In this document: piece after piece, positions 22,677-34,363 of the stretch
Layout of the letters: each line of letters opens with the position of its first letter
Position numbering within the stretch: the stretch's first letter is position 1
From: Bufo bufo
Taxonomy: Eukaryota; Chordata; Amphibia; Anura; Bufonidae
Assembly (NCBI RefSeq): GCF_905171765.1
Contig: NC_053390.1
Coordinates: 505,954,301 to 506,018,300, forward strand
Direction: 5' to 3'
Length of the DNA stretch: 64,000 nt
Made by a program: the position numbers and the translations under genes
The notes under the pieces: model-generated
Databases searched by the model: none
Seen by the model: the letters and a program-made list of their open reading frames with translations, nothing else
What the model was told of the DNA's origin: nothing

Positions 22677-22692
22677 GGGGGGGGGGGGGGGG
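22677..22692. repeat. Poly-G run
   Basis: About 16 consecutive G residues directly after the LTR-like block, followed by AGAGTTGAGAG. Prone to length error in sequencing. Confidence 0.9.
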
Positions 22693-23956
22693 AGAGTTGA
22701 GAGCTCTCCATACATATTAGATTAACAGCTGTTGGCTGTTTCGGACAACAATATGGTAATGTGTATTGGGGACTTTATTGTACAGTAAAAAGCCCTGATG
22801 GATATGAATATTAGTTTTTGTAATGCGTCACAGCCTTGCAGCTGGAGTGCTTTGTGGACACTACGCAAATGGTAGAAAAGCTAGCTGAAGGAGGAGTTTT
22901 ATAAGTTTCATAAACCAGTCTTAAACCATGCTCTGTTGGGTAAAATATGCCACATTTATTTAGTGTATCTTGATCAGTCCTAAAGAGAGAAAATAAAATC
23001 TTGCAGCTAGTGAGAAGGCACTAAATGTTCCTATAATCTGCACCATTTTCTGATTTCCCATTTTAAGTAATTCAATTTTTTTCATTTTCATGGTTTAGTC
23101 CCTGCCTTCCAAAAGAAATAATGTTTATGTTCACATAGCCATACAAGGGCTTGTTTTTGTGAGACAAGCTGTACTTTCTAATGGTACCATTTAATATTCC
23201 ATAAGATGCAGTGGGAACCTGGAAAACAATTTTAAATATGGTGGAATTAGAATAAAAACATGCTCCATTTGTTTATGGGTTTTGTTTTTACAATGTTCCC
23301 TATGCAGTAAAAATGGTACATTATCTTTATTCTGCAGGTCAATACGATTACAGTAATACCAAATTTATATATTTTTTTGTTTTGTTTTAAGAATTAAAAA
23401 AAACGTTTTTCCTTGCATCACCATATTCTAACACCCACAAATTTTTTCGATTTTCATCTGTGTAAGAGCATTTTTTTAGGACAACATGTAGTTTTTATTG
23501 ATACTATTTTGGTGTATGTATGAGTTCAGACAACTTGACCAAAGAGGTACACACTCACCAATACCTTACTTTGGTCTCCCACAAAATCTGTACTTTTTTT
23601 TTCTCTAGGAGAGGGATGTTATTTGATTTGCATGCAAGTATGAAGGTTCCTTACAGCAGGTTTCACTTCTGCACAGGCACATGCAGATGCTTCCTCTACC
23701 TTGAGCTACACTACCTAGCAACTCCCTCATAGGAAGCAGGTCCAGCCTTCTTCCTGAGTCTTCCTGAGTAGGACACAAAAACTAAACAGTGTTCCCATTT
23801 CAGCTTTAGGATAACAAACATAACAGAAAAAGTGCATTAACATTAACAATGGCCATTAACCGATTGGTAGCAAATTAGCAATTTGCAGTAGCCCTCTGCA
23901 CTTGTGGTAAGGGTTATTTTTCACTGGCACCCGCCACATTTCTGAGATGGACTGGT
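22693..23956. other. Old transposon-derived non-coding DNA
   Basis: The part at about 23,060-23,530 contains GGTCAATACGATTACAGTAA followed by TACCAAATTTATATATTTTT, a degenerate relative of the tandem segment at 1.6-2.4 kb in the first TTAA element. No gene or clear boundary in the remainder. Confidence 0.4.
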
Positions 23957-24442
23957 CCGGATGACATGGCGTCCCAAATTTCCAAAAGGAACTTCGAATC
24001 GTGACTCGTCTGACCACAGAACAGTCTTCCATTTTGCCACACTCCATTTTAAATGATCCCTGGCCCAGTGAAAACGCCTGAGCTTGTGGATCTTGCTTAG
24101 AAATGGCTTCTTCTTTGCACTGTAGAGTTTCAGCTGGCAACGGCGGATGGCACGGTGGATTGTGTTCACTGACAATGGTTTCTGGAAGTATTCCTGAGCC
24201 CATTCTGTGATTTCCTTTACAGTAGCATTCCTGTTTGTGGTGCAGTGTCGTTTAAGGGCCCGGAGATCACGGGCATCCAGTATGGTTTTACGGCCTTGAC
24301 CCTTAAGCACAGAGATTGTTCCAGATTCTCTGAATCTTTGGATGATGTTATGCACAGTTGATTATGATAGATGCAAAGTCTTTGCAATTTTTCGCTGGGT
24401 AATACCTTTCTGATATTGCTCCACTATCTTTCTGCGCAACAT
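23957..24442 (-). pseudogene. Tc1-like transposase, N-terminal part
   Basis: ATG at 24,442 begins MLRRKIVEQYQKGITQRKIA, followed by an in-frame stop near 24,362, then STVHNIIQRFRESG: the paired helix-turn-helix region. It continues through a second DNA-binding segment (ITEWAQEYFQKPLSVNTIHR) to the first catalytic block VLWSDESRFEVPFG near 24,000. After GRHVIRT the sequence becomes unrelated. The later catalytic residues are absent, so it is inactive. A full-length relative would be about 340 residues. Confidence 0.8.
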
Positions 24443-24800
24443 TGTGGGAATTGGCTTCTGAGAGACACTGCCACTCTGAGAAGCTCTTTTTATACCCAAT
24501 CATGTTGCCAATTGACCTAATTAATATTAATTGATCTTCCAGCTCTTCGTTATGCTCAAATTTACTTTTTCCAGCCTCTTATTGCTACTTGTCCCAACTT
24601 TTTGGGGATTTGTTGACACCGTGAAAATTGGAATCAACGTATTTTTCCTTTAAAATGATACATTTACTCGGATTAAACGTTTGATCTGTCATCTACGTTC
24701 TATTACAAATAAGATATTGACATTTGCCATCTCCACATCATTGTATTCAGTTTTTATTCACAATTTGTTTAGTGTCCCAACTTTTTTGGAATCCGGTTTG
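23957..24800 (-). mobile_element. Tc1-like transposon, one end truncated
   Basis: The right terminus is AGTGTCCCAACTTTTTTGGA then ATCCGGTTTG, followed by the TA target at 24,801-24,802. The transposase runs inward on the minus strand but is cut at about 23,957, so the second terminal repeat and the C-terminal catalytic half are missing. The flank to the right is the hAT 3' terminal region, so this Tc1 probably inserted into the hAT end. Confidence 0.75.
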
Positions 24801-24868
24801 TAAATTGTTTGAAATAACGTGCTTTAAAACATCAGGTATGATGTTGTATCGATCAGGTAGTGTAAGGG

Positions 24869-26345
24869 TTACGCCCGCTTCACAGTGACAGACCAAACTA
24901 TGACAGACCAAACTCCCCGTTTAACACACCGCAAACCCAAGCAAACAGTCCATTTGCACAACCGCAAACTCCCCATTTGCACAAGGTTGGATACCAAGCT
25001 AGCCATGTCCCGTTCCTTGTCCTCACTGACGTCATTGAAGGTCTCTTCCTCCACCCAGCCACGTACAACACCAAAGGTCCCCGAAAGGTGACAACAAGCC
25101 CCCTGGGACACCTGCTGTGGTTGGTCTTTCACCTCCTCAAAGCCACCTTCTGGTGGTGATGGTGACCACAACTCTTCCTCTTCACGCTCATCTACGGCCT
25201 GATCCAGCACTCTTCGCAGGGCACGCTCCAGGAAGAAAACAAATGTGATGATGTCGCTGATGGTGCCTTCGGTGCGACTGTCTAGGTTTGTCACCTCCTC
25301 AAAAGGATCCATGAGCCTACAGGCATTGCGCATGAGCGTCCAGTAATGTGGCAAAAAAAATACCCAGCTCTGCAGAGGCTGTCCTAGCACCCCGGTCATA
25401 CAAATACTCGTTGATGGCTTTTCTTGTTGGAGCAGGAGGTCGAACATTAGGAGTGCTGAATTCCAACGTGTCGGGCTGTCGCAAATCAAGCGCCTCACTG
25501 GCATGTTGTTTCGCCGCTGAATATCGGAAAAGTGCGCCATGGCCGTGTAGGAACGCCTGAAATGGCCACACACCTTCCTGGCCTGCTTGAGGATGTCCTG
25601 TAAGCCTGGGTACTTATGCACAAAGCGTTGTACGATCAGATTCAACACATGTGCCATGCACGGCACATGTGTCAACTTGCCCAAATTCAATGCCGCCAAC
25701 AAATTGCTTCCGTTGTCACACACCACTTTGCCGATCTCCAGTTGGTGCGGAGTCAGCCACTGATCCACCTGTGCGTTCAGGGCGGACAGGAGTGCTGGTC
25801 CGGTGTGACTCTCTGCTTTCAGGCAAGTCAACCCCAAGACGGCGTGACACTGTCGTATCCGGGATGTGGAATAGCCCCTGGGGAGCTGGGGGGGTGCAGT
25901 TGATGTGGAGCAAGACGCAGCAGCAGAAGAGGACACAGCCAAGGAGGTTAGCGAAGAGTATGGAGTAGGAGGAGTAGAGGAGGTGGCAGCAGGCCTGCCT
26001 GCAAGTCGTGGCGGTGTCACCAACTCCTCTGCAGAGTCACGCATTCCATGCTTGGCAGCCGTCAGCAGTTTTACCCAAAGAGCAGTGTACGTGATATACC
26101 TGCCCTGACCGTTCTTTGCAGACCAGGTATCAGTAGTCAGATGGACCCTTGCCCCAACACTGTGTGCCAGACATGCCATGACTTCCTTTTCCACAATAGA
26201 GTACAGGTTGGGGATTGCCTTTTGTGAAAAAAAAAATTCGGCCGGGTACCTTCCACTGCGGTGTCCCAAAAGCTACAAATTTTTTGAAGGCCTCAGACTC
26301 CACCAGCTTGTATGGTAAAAGCTGGCGGGCTAAGAGTTCCGACAA
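24869..26345 (-). pseudogene. hAT transposase, catalytic part (3' end deleted)
   Basis: Minus strand. The first piece (26,345-26,240) reads SELLARQLLPYKLVESEAF. A shift in the A run at 26,229-26,237 moves to the frame 26,269-24,869. That frame has the RNase H-like core: LTTDTWSA near 26,130 (first Asp), VVCDNGSNLL near 25,725 (second Asp), CMAHVLNLIVQ near 25,650, and SPTRWNSALL near 25,470. About 50 residues of Ser/Thr/Pro-rich insertion follow the first motif. After ...LRLCKW near 24,955 the frame runs quickly into terminal sequence and stops at 24,869, so the C-terminal region including the dimerisation domain is deleted. The family needs that domain, so this copy should be inactive. Confidence 0.88.
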
Positions 26346-26353
26346 GCCAGCTG

Positions 26354-27388
26354 TCAGACGCCGGGCAAGGGGGAACTCTGTGACATTGGCTTCTTACGCT
26401 CAAACATTTCCTTGACAGACACCTGACTGTGGGCAGATGAGCAGGAACTGCTGAAGGTGAGAGGCGGAGTGGCGGATGGTTGAGAGGGGGCAAGGAGGAC
26501 AGCAGTGGTTGACGTGGCTGAAGATGCTGGACCAGGAGGAGGATGGTGGCTTTGAGTTTGTGTGCTGCTTGTACTCATCATGTGTTGATCCCATAGGCAT
26601 TTGTGATGTGAGATCATGTGCCTTCGCAAAGCAGTTGTACCTAGGTGGGTGTTGGACTTACCATGACTCAGTTTCTTTTGGCACAGGTTGCAAATGGCAT
26701 CACTGTTATCAGAGGCAGACACACTAAAAAAATGCCACACATGCTGAGCTTTGCAATGACTGCATTCTGGTGGTGGTAACAACATGCGTTGATTGGCGTG
26801 CTGTCTGGCTGACCCCGGGTGCCGATACATGCTGTCTGACTGTGTCACTAGCTCCTTGCGACGACCTCCCCCTGCTTCCAACTCGTCTCCTCCTCCTCTC
26901 TGTCTCCCCATCTGAACTTTCCCCCTGTTCTTCTTCTCTTCGAACGGGCACCCACGTGACATCCACGGACACATCGTCATCATCAAACGCTTCACTTGTA
27001 TCTTACAACTCAGCAAAGGAAGCAGCAGCGGGTACAACATCATCATCATCACACCGTACGTCCATGTGTGTAATGCTGCCTGACTGAGACATATCCCTGT
27101 TATCTACATCCTCTGGCAATAATGGTTGCGCATCACTCATTTCTTCCAACTGATGTGTAAATAACTGACACATGACAGATCAAGTGAAGCAGCTGTGGTG
27201 CTAGTGTTCGTGGTGACGGCAGGCGGGCAAGTGGTAACTTGAGAGGTGCCCGAAGCTGAGCTGAAGGAGGATGGTGTGTCAAGGTTCTGAGAGGAAGCTG
27301 TAGAAGATTGGGTGTCCTGTGTTAGCCAGTCAACTATGTCCTCAGAACTTTTCGAGTTCAGGGTATGTGGCCTCTGAACACTGTACAT
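26354..27388 (-). pseudogene. hAT transposase N-terminal part with BED zinc finger
   Basis: The probable start is ATG at 27,388 (MYSVQRPHTLNSKSSEDIVD), then a Ser/Thr-rich segment. A shift near 27,165 is followed by an acidic and arginine-rich stretch with a stop near 27,003. Another shift near 26,815 leads to the BED finger at about 26,760-26,600: VWHFFSV, ICNLCQKK, then LRRHMISHH, so C-x2-C and the paired His are present. BED fingers bind the transposon ends. A final shift near 26,370 separates this part from the catalytic part. The open frame upstream of 27,388 reaches 27,466 before meeting satellite. Confidence 0.82.
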
Positions 27389-27469
27389 TATTCTAGGGCC
27401 AAAGGAAATCACAGCACCACGACCACGACGGCCACTGCGGGGTGACCTGCCTCTGTCATTTTTTTTCAG

Positions 27470-28249
27470 ATTAGTGGTACTATGCGTGCAAGCTACTGTG
27501 ACACCAGATATGAGTGGTGGGCACTGGCAGTAGTTGGCACAGTACACACTGTGGGCCTGACACACGCTGGCAGGCAACTGCAATTATATTACAGTGAAAA
27601 AATGGTTTTACTGTTTTAAAAGCAAGCTACTGTGACACCAGATATGAGTAGTGGGCACTGTACACGCTGTGGGCATGACACACACGCTGGCAGGCAACTG
27701 CAATTATATTACAGTGAAAAAATTGTATTACTGTTTTAAATGCAAGCTACTGTGACACCAGATATGAGTGGTGGGCACTGGCAGTAGTGGGCACAGTACA
27801 CGCTGTGGGCCTGACACACACGCTTGCAGGCAACTACAATTATATTACAGTGAATTTTTTTTTTACTGTTTTAAATGCAAGCTACTGTGACACCAGATAT
27901 GAGTAGTGGGCACAGTACACGCTGTGGGCATGACACACACGCTGGCAGGCAACTGCAATTATATTACAGTGAAAAAATTGTTTTACTGTTTTAAATGCAA
28001 GCTACTGTGACACCAGATATGTGTAGTGGACACATTACACGCTGTGGGCCTGACACACACGCTTGCAGGCAACTGCAATTATATTAGAATGTTTTTTGTT
28101 ATTTTTTACTGTTTTAAATGCAAGCTACTGTGACACCAGATATGAGTGGTGGGCACTGGCAGTAGTGGGCACAGTACACGCTGTGGGCCTGACACAAACG
28201 CTGGCAGGCAACTGCAATTATAATACAGTGAAAAAATTGTTTTACTGTT
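27470..28249. repeat. Satellite block I, adjoining the hAT transposase
   Basis: About six monomers, each with GCAAGCTACTGTGACACCAG and GCAACTGCAATTATATTACA. The first monomer merges directly with the transposase 5' sequence near 27,470-27,490. The block is cut at TTAA 28,250-28,253 by the piggyBac-type element and resumes at 32,870. Confidence 0.95.
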
Positions 28250-28874
28250 TTAACCACCTCAGCCCCCATAGCATAAACACCCTTAAAGACCAGGCCACTT
28301 TTTACACTTCTGACCTACCCTACTTTCACCGTTTATTGCTCGGTCATGCAACTTACCACCCAAATGAATTTTACCTCCTTTTCTTCTCACTAATAGAGCT
28401 TTCATTTGGTGGTATTTCATTGCTGCTGACATTTTTACTTTTTTTGTTATTAATCGAAATTTAACGATTTTTTTGCGCAAAAATGACATTTTTCACTTTC
28501 AGTTGTAAAATTTTGCAAAAAAAACGACATCCATATATAAATTTTGCTCTAAATTTATTGTTCTACATGTCTTTGATAAAAAAAAAAATGTTTGGGTAAA
28601 AAAAAAAATGGTTTGGGTAAAAGTTATAGCGTTTACAAACTATGGTACAAAAATGTGAATTTCCGCTTTTTGAAGCAGCTCTGACTTTCTGAGCACCTGT
28701 CATGTTTCCTGAGGTTCTACAATGCCCAGACAGTACAAACACCCCACAAATGACCCCATTTCGGAAAGTAGACACCCTAAGGTATTCGCTGATGGGCATA
28801 GTGAGTTCATAGAACTTTTTATTTTTTGTCACAAGTTGGACAAAGGACAAGGAAAATGATGATTTTTTTTTTTA

Positions 28875-29660
28875 TTATTTTTTTTTCTTACAAAGTCTCA
28901 TATTCCACTAACTTGTGACAAAAAATAAAAACTTCTATGAACTCACTATGCCCATCAGCGAATACCTTGGGGTGTCTTCTTTCCAAAATGGGGTCACTTG
29001 TGGGGTAGTTATACTGCCCTGGCATTCTAGGGGCCCAAATGTGTGGTAAGTAGTTTGAAATCAAAATGTGTAAAAAATGACCGGTGAAATCCGAAAGGTG
29101 CTCTTTGGAATGTGGGCCCCTTTGCCCACCTAGGCTGCAAAAAAGTGCCACACATGTGGTATCGCCGTACTCAGGAGAAGTTGGGGAATGTGTTTTGGGG
29201 TGTCATTTTACATATACCCATGCTGGGTGAGATAAATATCTTGGTCAAATGCCAACTTTGTATAAAAAAATGGGAAAAGTTGTCTTTTGCCAAGATATTT
29301 CTCTCACCCAGCATGGGTATATGTAAAATGACACCCCAAAACACATTCCCCAACTTCTCCTGAGTACGGAGATACCACATGTGTGACACTTTTTTGCAGC
29401 CTAGGTGCGCAAAGGGGCCCACATTCCAAAGAGCACCTTTCGGATTTCACCGGCCATTTTTTACAGATTTTGATTTCAAACCACTTCTCACGCATTCGGC
29501 CCCTAAAATGCCAGGGCAGTATAACTACCCCACAAGTGACCCCATTTTGGAAAGAAGACACCCCAAGGTATTTCGTGATGGGCATAGTGAGTTCATGGAA
29601 GTTCTTATTTTTTGTCACAAGTTAGTGGAATATGAGACTTTGTAAGGAAAAAAATAAACA
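28875..29660. repeat. Large palindrome 1, arms about 370 bp
   Basis: The left arm (28,875-29,250) and right arm (29,285-29,660) are inverted copies. For example, ACATATACCCATGCTGGGTG at 29,210 and CACCCAGCATGGGTATATGT at 29,307; GGGGTCACTTGTGGGGTAGT near 28,990 and its complement near 29,521. The centre is a short A/T spacer near 29,268. A cruciform or long hairpin transcript is possible. Confidence 0.85.
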
Positions 29661-31360
29661 AAAAATAAATCATCATTTTCCGCTAACTTGTGACAAAAAA
29701 TATAAAATTCTAGGAACTCGCCATGCCCCTCACGGAATACCTTGGGGTGTCTTCTTTCCAAAATGGGGTCACTTGTGGGGTAGTTATACTGCCCTGGCAT
29801 TTTCCAGGGGCCCTAATGTGTGGTAAGTAGGTAAATGACCTGTGAAATCCTAAAGGTGCTCTTTGGAATGTGGGCCCCTTTGCCCACCTAGGCTGCAAAA
29901 AAGTGTCACACATGTGGTATCGCCGTATTCAGGAGAAGTTGGGCAATGTGTTTTGGGGTGTCTTTTTACATATACTCATGCTGGGTGAGAGAAATATCTC
30001 GGCAAAAGACAACTTTTAAATATATAACAAAAGAAGGCGGCTCTCCACTGGTTTTCTGGAGAAGGTGCTCTTGCTCAATTTGACTCACCCTTGTCAATTA
30101 TAAATAGGTTTAAAATAAAGTAAATGGTGAGCAGGCACTCTATTTATGGGTTCATGGAAGGCAATTTTATTAAATGTTTAAAAATAGAATTATATAAGCA
30201 TAATAATATATACGCATAAAACAATGAGATAAAAATAATTCTAACAGCAACATACACGGCAATTCATAAATAACAGCGATATCAATTGATAAATAGCAGT
30301 TGGAGGATAGCAGCGATGATAGCAGAAATAAATAAATAAAAAGCAGGAATATCATTGGATTAGTGGCAATGGTTCCATGTAACAATCCCCATATAGTATG
30401 TTCCACTATTTGTTTGGAGATTTTAAATGACTCTGGAGTGTAGTAACGATGTGGCAACAATGTTCTCAGTTGCAACAATGTAGCAACAATGTTCTCAATT
30501 GCAACAGTTATGAGGATTCCGCTATTGATGTGAGTGGCTAGGTGTCTTTTTTTCTCCTTATGTAATAAGGATATTCAGATACAGTCTCGTTTGATTATAC
30601 ACATTAGCTATTTTGTTTACTCACGGTTCAGCTGTTTTCAGGTGCGGCGTCCCGCTCCTGTTCTGAGAACAGACTGAACTTTGTGGTTCGGCTCCTCCGG
30701 TCGCAGCTTGATTTAAAAGTCGGCGTGCCACATGTTATGGCGGCGTCTCTATTTAGTATTGATAACGCCCCTTCAGTGTTTAAATCGCCTTTCAACTTCT
30801 TTATTTCAGCTGCCGGGGTTCCGCTTTGTAAATATTAGTAAGTTCTTTAGGTTGAATTCCTCTTGGAGCGTTCCAGCTGTATAGTTTCAGTCTTCATATG
30901 CTTGTTCACCCAAACCCAAATGTTTTGGAGCTCAAACTCGCTCCTTCCTCAAAAGACAACTTTTCCCATTTTTTTATACAAAGTTGGCATTTGACCAAGA
31001 TATTTATCTCACCCAGCATGGGTATATGTAAAATGACACCCCAAAACACATTGCCCAACTTCTCCTGAGTACGGCGATACTAGATGTGTGACACTTTTTT
31101 GCAGCCTAGATGCGCAAAGGGGCCCACATTCCTTTTATGAGGGCATTTTTAGACATTTGGATCCCAGACTTCTTCTCACGCTTTAGGGCCCCTAAAATGC
31201 CAGGGCAGTATAAATACCCCACATGTGACCCCATTTTGGAAAGAAGACACCCCAAGGTATTCAATGAGGGGCATGGCGAGTTCATAGAAATTATTTTTTT
31301 TTGGCACAAGTTAGCGGAAATTGATTTTATTTATTTTTTTCTCACAAAGTCTCCCTTTCC
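29660..31360. repeat. Palindrome 2, same arms, split at its centre
   Basis: The left arm at about 29,675-30,002 repeats the left arm of palindrome 1. The right arm at about 30,965-31,350 repeats its right arm. The 932-bp insertion lies between them in the spacer. A further left-arm-like copy follows at 31,355-31,520. Confidence 0.75.
30003..30964 (-). mobile_element. 932-bp retroposon-like insertion with 15-bp target duplication
   Basis: CAAAAGACAACTTTT occurs at 30,003-30,017 and 30,950-30,964; the insert is 30,018-30,949. A 15-bp duplication points to reverse-transcription-primed insertion (LINE, SINE or Penelope-like). Read on the minus strand it starts AGGAAGGAGCGAGTTTGAGC and ends GCCGCCTTCTTTTGTTATAT, which reminds me of 3' regions of amphibian Penelope-like elements. 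That assignment is tentative; no reverse transcriptase is present. Confidence 0.65.
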
Positions 31361-31679
31361 GCTAACTTGGGACAAAAATTTCAATCTTTCATGGACTCAA
31401 TATGCCCCTCACGGAATACCTGGGGGTGTCTTCTTTCCGAAATGGGGTCACATGTGGGGTATTTATACTGCCCTGGCATTCTAGGGGCCCTAAAGCGTGA
31501 GAAGAAGTCTGGAATATAAATGTCTAAAAAATTTTACGCATTTGGATTCCGTGAGGGGTATGGTGAGTTCATGTGAGATTTAATTTTTTGACACAAGTTA
31601 GTGGAATATGAGACTTTGTAAGAAAAAAATAATAATTTCCGCTAACTTGGGCCAAAAAAATATCTGAATGGAGCCTTAC

Positions 31680-32490
31680 AGAGGGGTGATCAATGACAGG
31701 GGGGTGATCAATGACAGGGGGGTGATCAGGGAGTCTATATGGGGTGATCACCCCCCTGTCATTGATCACCCTCCTATAAGGCTCCATTCAGATGTCCGTA
31801 TGTGTTTTGCGGATCCGATCCATGTATCCGTGGATCCGTAAAAATCATACGGACATCTGAATGCAGCTTGACAGGGGGGTGATCAATGACAGGGGGGTGA
31901 TCAGGGAGTCTATATGGGGTGATCACCCCCCGGAAGGCTCCAGGGAGACGCCTGTATGTGTTTTGCGGATCCGATCCATCTATCAGTGGATCCGTAAAAA
32001 TCATGCGGACGTCTGAATGGAGATTGACAGGGGGGTAATCAATGACAGGGGGGTGATCAGGGAGTCTATATGGGGTGATCACCACAGTCATTGAACACGC
32101 CCCTGTACGGCTCCATTCAGACGTCCGTATGCGTTTTGCGGATCCGATCCATCTATCAGTGGATCCGTAAAAATCATGCGGACATCTGAATGGAGCTTTA
32201 CAGGGGGGTGATCAATGACAGGGGGGTAATCAATGACAGGGGGGTGATCAGGGAGTCTATATGGGGTGATCACCACAGTCATTGATCACGCCTCTGTAAG
32301 GCTCCATTCAGACGTCCGTATGCGTTTTGCGGATCCGATCCATCTATCAGTGGATCCGTAAAAATCATGCGGACGTCTGAATGGAGCTTTACAGGGGGGT
32401 GATCAATGACAGGGGGTAATCAATGACAGGGGGTGATCAGGGAGTCTATATGGGGTGATCAGGGGTGATCAAGGGTGATCAAGGGTGAAT
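31680..32490. repeat. Minisatellite of ~158-191-bp units with embedded MITE-like segment
   Basis: Units begin near the GACGTCCGTATG-type motif at about 31,790, 31,948, 32,120 and 32,311. Each carries GGGGTGATCAATGACAGG repeats, GTCTATATGGGGTGATCAC, and an inner inverted pair (CTCCATTCAGACGTCCGTAT with ATGCGGACGTCTGAATGGAG). Unit length grows from 158 to 191 bp because the GGTGATCAATGACAGGGG subrepeat gains copies. The tail degenerates to GGTGATCAAG repeats. Confidence 0.85.
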
Positions 32491-32559
32491 AAGGGGTTAA
32501 TAAGTGACAGGGGGGGGTGTAGTGTAGTGGTGCTTGGTGCAACATATTACTGAGCTACC

Positions 32560-32865
32560 TGTGTCCTTTGGTGGTCGATCCAAACAAAGGGGACCACCAG
32601 AGGACCAGGTAGCAGGTATATTAGACGCTGTTATCAAAACAGCGTCTAATATACCTGTTAGGGGTTAAAAAAATCACATCTCCAGCCTGCCAGCGAACGA
32701 TCGCCGCTGGCAGGCTGGAGATCCACTCTCTTACCTTCCGTTCCTGTGAGCGCACGCGCCTGTGTGCGCGCGTTCACAGGAAATCTCGGCTCGCGCGAGA
32801 TGACGCATATATGCGTGACTCTGCGCAGGGCTGCCGCCTCCGGAACGCGAATCTGCGTTATGCGG
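32560..32865. repeat. Hairpin string at the right end of the TTAA element
   Basis: AGGTATATTAGACGCTGTT with its exact complement around 32,614-32,660; CCAGCCTGCCAGC with GCTGGCAGGCTGG at 32,682-32,720; then CCTGTGAGCGCACGCG / CGCGCGTTCACAGG near 32,743-32,780. They sit next to the TTAA terminus, as in the element at 1-3,087. Confidence 0.85.
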
Positions 32866-32869
32866 TTAA

Positions 32870-33861
32870 ATGCAAGCTACTGTGACACCAGATATGAGTA
32901 GTGGCACTGGCAGTAGTGGGCACAGTACACGCTGTGGGTCTGACACACACGCTGGCAGGCAACTGCAATTATATTACAGTGAAAAAATAGTTTTACTGTT
33001 TTAAATGCAAGCTACTGTGACACCAGATATGAGTGGTGGGCACTGGCAGTAGTGGGCACAGTACACGCTGTGGGCCTGACACACACGCTGGCAGGCAACT
33101 GCATTTATATTACAGTGAAAAAATGGTTTTACTGTTTTAAATGCAAGCTACTGTGACACCAGATATGAGTAGTGGGCACAGTACACGCTGTGGGCCTGAA
33201 ACACACGCTGGCAGGCAACTGCAATTATATTACAGTAAAAAATTTTTTTACTGTTTTAAATGCAAGCTACTGTGACACCAGATATGAGTGGTGGGCAAAG
33301 TACATGCTGTGGGCCTGACACACACGCTGGCAGGCAACTGCAATTATATTACAGTGAAAAAAGGGTTTTACTGTTTTAAATGCAAGCTACTGTGACACCA
33401 GATATGAGTAGTGGGCACAGTACACACTGTGGGCCTGACACACACGCTGGCAGGCAACTGCAATTATATTACAGTGAAAAAATTGTTTTACTGTTTTAAA
33501 TGCAAGCTACTGTGACACCAAATATCAGTAGTGGGCACTGGTAGTAGTGGGCACAGTACACGCTGTGGGCCTGACACACACGCTTGCAGGAAACTGCAAT
33601 TATATTACAGTGAAAAAATTGTTTTACTGTTTTAAATGCAAGTTACTGTGACACTAGATATGAGTAGTGGGCACAGTACACGCTGTGAGCCTGACACACA
33701 CGCTGGCAGGCAACTGCAATTATATTACAGTAAAAAAATTGTTTTACTGTTTTAAATGCAAGCTACTGTGAAACCAGATATGAGTGGTGGGCACTGGCAG
33801 TAATGGGCACAGTACACGCTGTGGGCCTGACACACACGCTTGCAGGCAACTGCAATTATAT
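32870..33861. repeat. Satellite block II
   Basis: About eight monomers, long and short forms mixed, between the TTAA element and the Ngaro element. It ends within a monomer at ...GCAATTATAT (33,861); the rest of that monomer resumes at 39,671 with ATTACAGTG. Confidence 0.95.
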
Positions 33862-34363
33862 GACTTAATAGGATGGAAGAATCTCCTCCGTCCTTACCAC
33901 TAACCTGCCCCTTCAATAAACCACACCGACACCGTCTTGTTTGGAGAAATTGACCGTGATGGCCGAACTTTATTATCCACATATAATAATAATAAATAAT
34001 AACAATAATAATGACAATAATAATAACAACCGACACATTAACACAACCTTCAATGTTATGACCCACTGCACAGTAACAAAAAGGATCCTGGAGGGCAACC
34101 CAAACCAGCGCCATCTTCCTTAACCGTCTCACCTTGTACTTCAAGCTTACCCTCGGCCGCACTCACCGACCCAAGAGCACCAACTGCTTGAAGTAACCAA
34201 GTATCTCCTCCTGTAGGCCTTTTAGCCCAAACAGGAGCCCCCATCCTCGGCATTCAGAAACCACATGAGATGCAGGCTCCAACATGTCCCGCATCTCTTA
34301 ACCATTGAATCGCTCCCCCAGGATCCCCTAACAATCAGCCACGAGAAGACCACCGGTGACACC
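33862..34363 (-). other. Ngaro 3' region with polyadenylation signal and (TAA)n
   Basis: Contains AATAAA on the minus strand near 33,974 and a TAA/CAA trinucleotide microsatellite at about 33,975-34,035. The split repeats expected in this class should lie here but were not recognised. Confidence 0.6.

Larger units (their letters stand above)
28250..32869. mobile_element. 4.6-kb TTAA-flanked piggyBac-type element inserted in a satellite monomer
   Basis: TTAA at 28,250-28,253 and 32,866-32,869 flanks 28,254-32,865. Joining the flanks restores an uninterrupted monomer (TTTTACTGTTTTAAATGCAA), so both edges are exact. Termini are CCACCTCAGCCC and, inward from the right, CCGCATAACGCAG: only the first few bases agree. 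No transposase frame exists. Contents in order: AT-rich left part, two large palindromes (the second split by a 932-bp insertion), a minisatellite with embedded MITE-like sequence, and a hairpin string at the right end. Confidence 0.85.

Noticed and set aside
27137..27583. Initiation of hAT transposase at ATG 27,583
   Set aside because: That start lies inside a satellite monomer. The first ATG in transposase-type sequence is 27,388.
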